A stretch of DNA of 64,000 nt from BQJU01 sp964015035 (GTDB taxonomy: Bacteria; Bacteroidota; Bacteroidia; Chitinophagales; Saprospiraceae). The stretch covers positions 5,938 to 69,937 of the forward strand of contig CAXHCA010000015.1 of the NCBI GenBank assembly GCA_964015035.1. The letters run 5' to 3'. Positions within the stretch are counted from its first letter, which is position 1; each line of letters begins with the position of its first letter. The notes under the pieces are model-generated. The model had not been told where the DNA came from and did no database searches. It saw nothing but the letters and a program-made list of their open reading frames with translations. Shown here piece by piece: positions 63,401-64,000 of the stretch. The position numbers and the translations under genes were made by a program.

Positions 63401-64000
63401 ATGGCAAAAACGGTAAAGCCTTATAATGAAGGTGAAAGTAAAAAAGTACAAGTATCGAGGATGTTTAACCGCATCGCACCTTATTACGACTTTTTGAACC
63501 GGTTCCTTTCTTTGGGCATCGACACCATCTGGCGAAAAAGAGCCATTGATCAGTTGAAAGGATTACCCAATGAGCTGATCCTCGATGTGGCTACCGGCAC
63601 TGCGGATGTTGCCTTGGAAACGGCAAAAAGGCTACAACCTGAAAAGATCATCGGGCTCGATATTTCCAGTGAAATGCTAGAAATCGGGCGAAAGAAGGTA
63701 GAAAAAAGAGGGTTGGAAACCACAATCGAACTCATGGAAGGTGATTCCGAAAATTTACCTTTTGCAGACAATACTTTTGATGCAATTACCGTTGCATTTG
63801 GGGTTCGAAATTTCGAAAATCTTGAAAAAGGATTGAGCGAAATGCACCGGGTCTTAAAAACGGGCGGCCGATTGGTGGTGCTGGAGTTTTCAAAACCGAC
63901 CATTTTTCCAATCAAACAAATATTTAATGGCTACTTTCGGTACATTTTACCCCAAATTGGTCGTTTAAGTTCCAAGGACCCTAAAGCCTACCGATATCCT
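63401..64000 (+). CDS. menG: Demethylmenaquinone methyltransferase, 5' part (cut by window end)
   Basis: The first 200 codons of a UbiE/MenG class-I methyltransferase; the frame is open at the right edge. Its product starts MAKTVKPYNEGESKKVQ. The family segment MFNRIAPYYDFLNRFLSLGID is followed by the SAM loop DVATGTADVALE, GLDISSEML, and FGVRNFENLEKGLSEMHRVLK. MenG methylates demethylmenaquinone to menaquinone, the usual quinone of this phylum, and would serve GlpD and respiration. It begins with an ATG, divergent from gyrA. Only about 45 residues appear to be missing. Confidence 0.92.
   Translation, partial: MAKTVKPYNEGESKKVQVSRMFNRIAPYYDFLNRFLSLGIDTIWRKRAIDQLKGLPNELILDVATGTADVALETAKRLQPEKIIGLDISSEMLEIGRKKVEKRGLETTIELMEGDSENLPFADNTFDAITVAFGVRNFENLEKGLSEMHRVLKTGGRLVVLEFSKPTIFPIKQIFNGYFRYILPQIGRLSSKDPKAYRYP

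Noticed and set aside
63162..63407. 81-codon minus-strand frame between menG and gyrA
   Set aside because: It overlaps the menG start, covers the likely gyrA promoter and has a weak start; no recognisable domain.

Overview
The window is 64 kb of ordinary, densely packed chromosome from a member of the Bacteroidota. A Saprospiria- or Chitinophagia-like aerobe is my guess; the order is not proven. Evidence for the phylum: promoters with the TTG-N20-TAnnTTTG layout (clearest before aroC and glpD), few Shine-Dalgarno sequences, an OmpA protein with thrombospondin type-3 repeats, a BamA-like patatin, TamB, a MenG-type methyltransferase, and gyrA followed by a TPR protein gene. I found no rRNA, tRNA, CRISPR array, prophage or insertion sequence.

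Layout. 1-8.1 kb: the end of an AsmA-like gene (+) meets the leftward series guaA, type-1 periplasmic-binding lipoprotein, trmH and smc. 8.1-11.9 kb (-): OmpA/TSP3 protein, then a tight diheme cytochrome c / parallel beta-helix pair. 12.0-16.7 kb (+): a three-gene overlapping operon joining a GltD-like FAD/Fe-S oxidoreductase to a 2-oxoacid:ferredoxin oxidoreductase. 16.7-21.4 kb (-): patatin/Omp85 protein, glucokinase, CorA. 21.6-24.8 kb: GH3-family protein (+), zincin-like protein (-) and PA0069-type radical SAM protein (-). 24.8-27.9 kb: a TRAP transporter whose binding protein gene converges on dctQM. 28-31.8 kb: glucosaminidase divergent from an N-acetylglucosamine-kinase-like gene plus pfkA, then a membrane protein. 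31.9-34.9 kb (-): nrnA-like, FKBP, and prfB with a programmed +1 frameshift.

35.2-45.6 kb: ndk, mutS2, aroC, a secreted endonuclease/phosphatase-fold protein and a 1636-residue TamB. 45.7-49.1 kb (-): folP, an unknown membrane protein, the 51-codon tail of a lost amidohydrolase, and a YheT-type hydrolase. 49.2-59.0 kb (+): DUF4230-like protein, an orphan NarL/LuxR regulator, a triple-LysM protein, a CNNM/CorC protein, and glpD followed by a GH31 alpha-glucosidase. 59.1-63.2 kb (-): TPR protein and gyrA. 63.4 kb to the end: the first 200 codons of menG/ubiE.

Most genes are housekeeping: nucleotide supply, chromosome maintenance, translation termination, folate and shikimate steps, glycolysis and envelope biogenesis. 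I see no convincing new multi-gene defence or mobile system. The places most worth a second look are the glucosaminidase / GlcNAc-kinase / PFK divergon with its perfect 19-bp palindrome, the cytochrome / beta-helix pair, the KOR-GltD operon, the amidohydrolase remnant, and the short ORFs in gene-poor gaps. Several start codons were moved from the longest reading frame to internal ATGs, and this is stated per gene.
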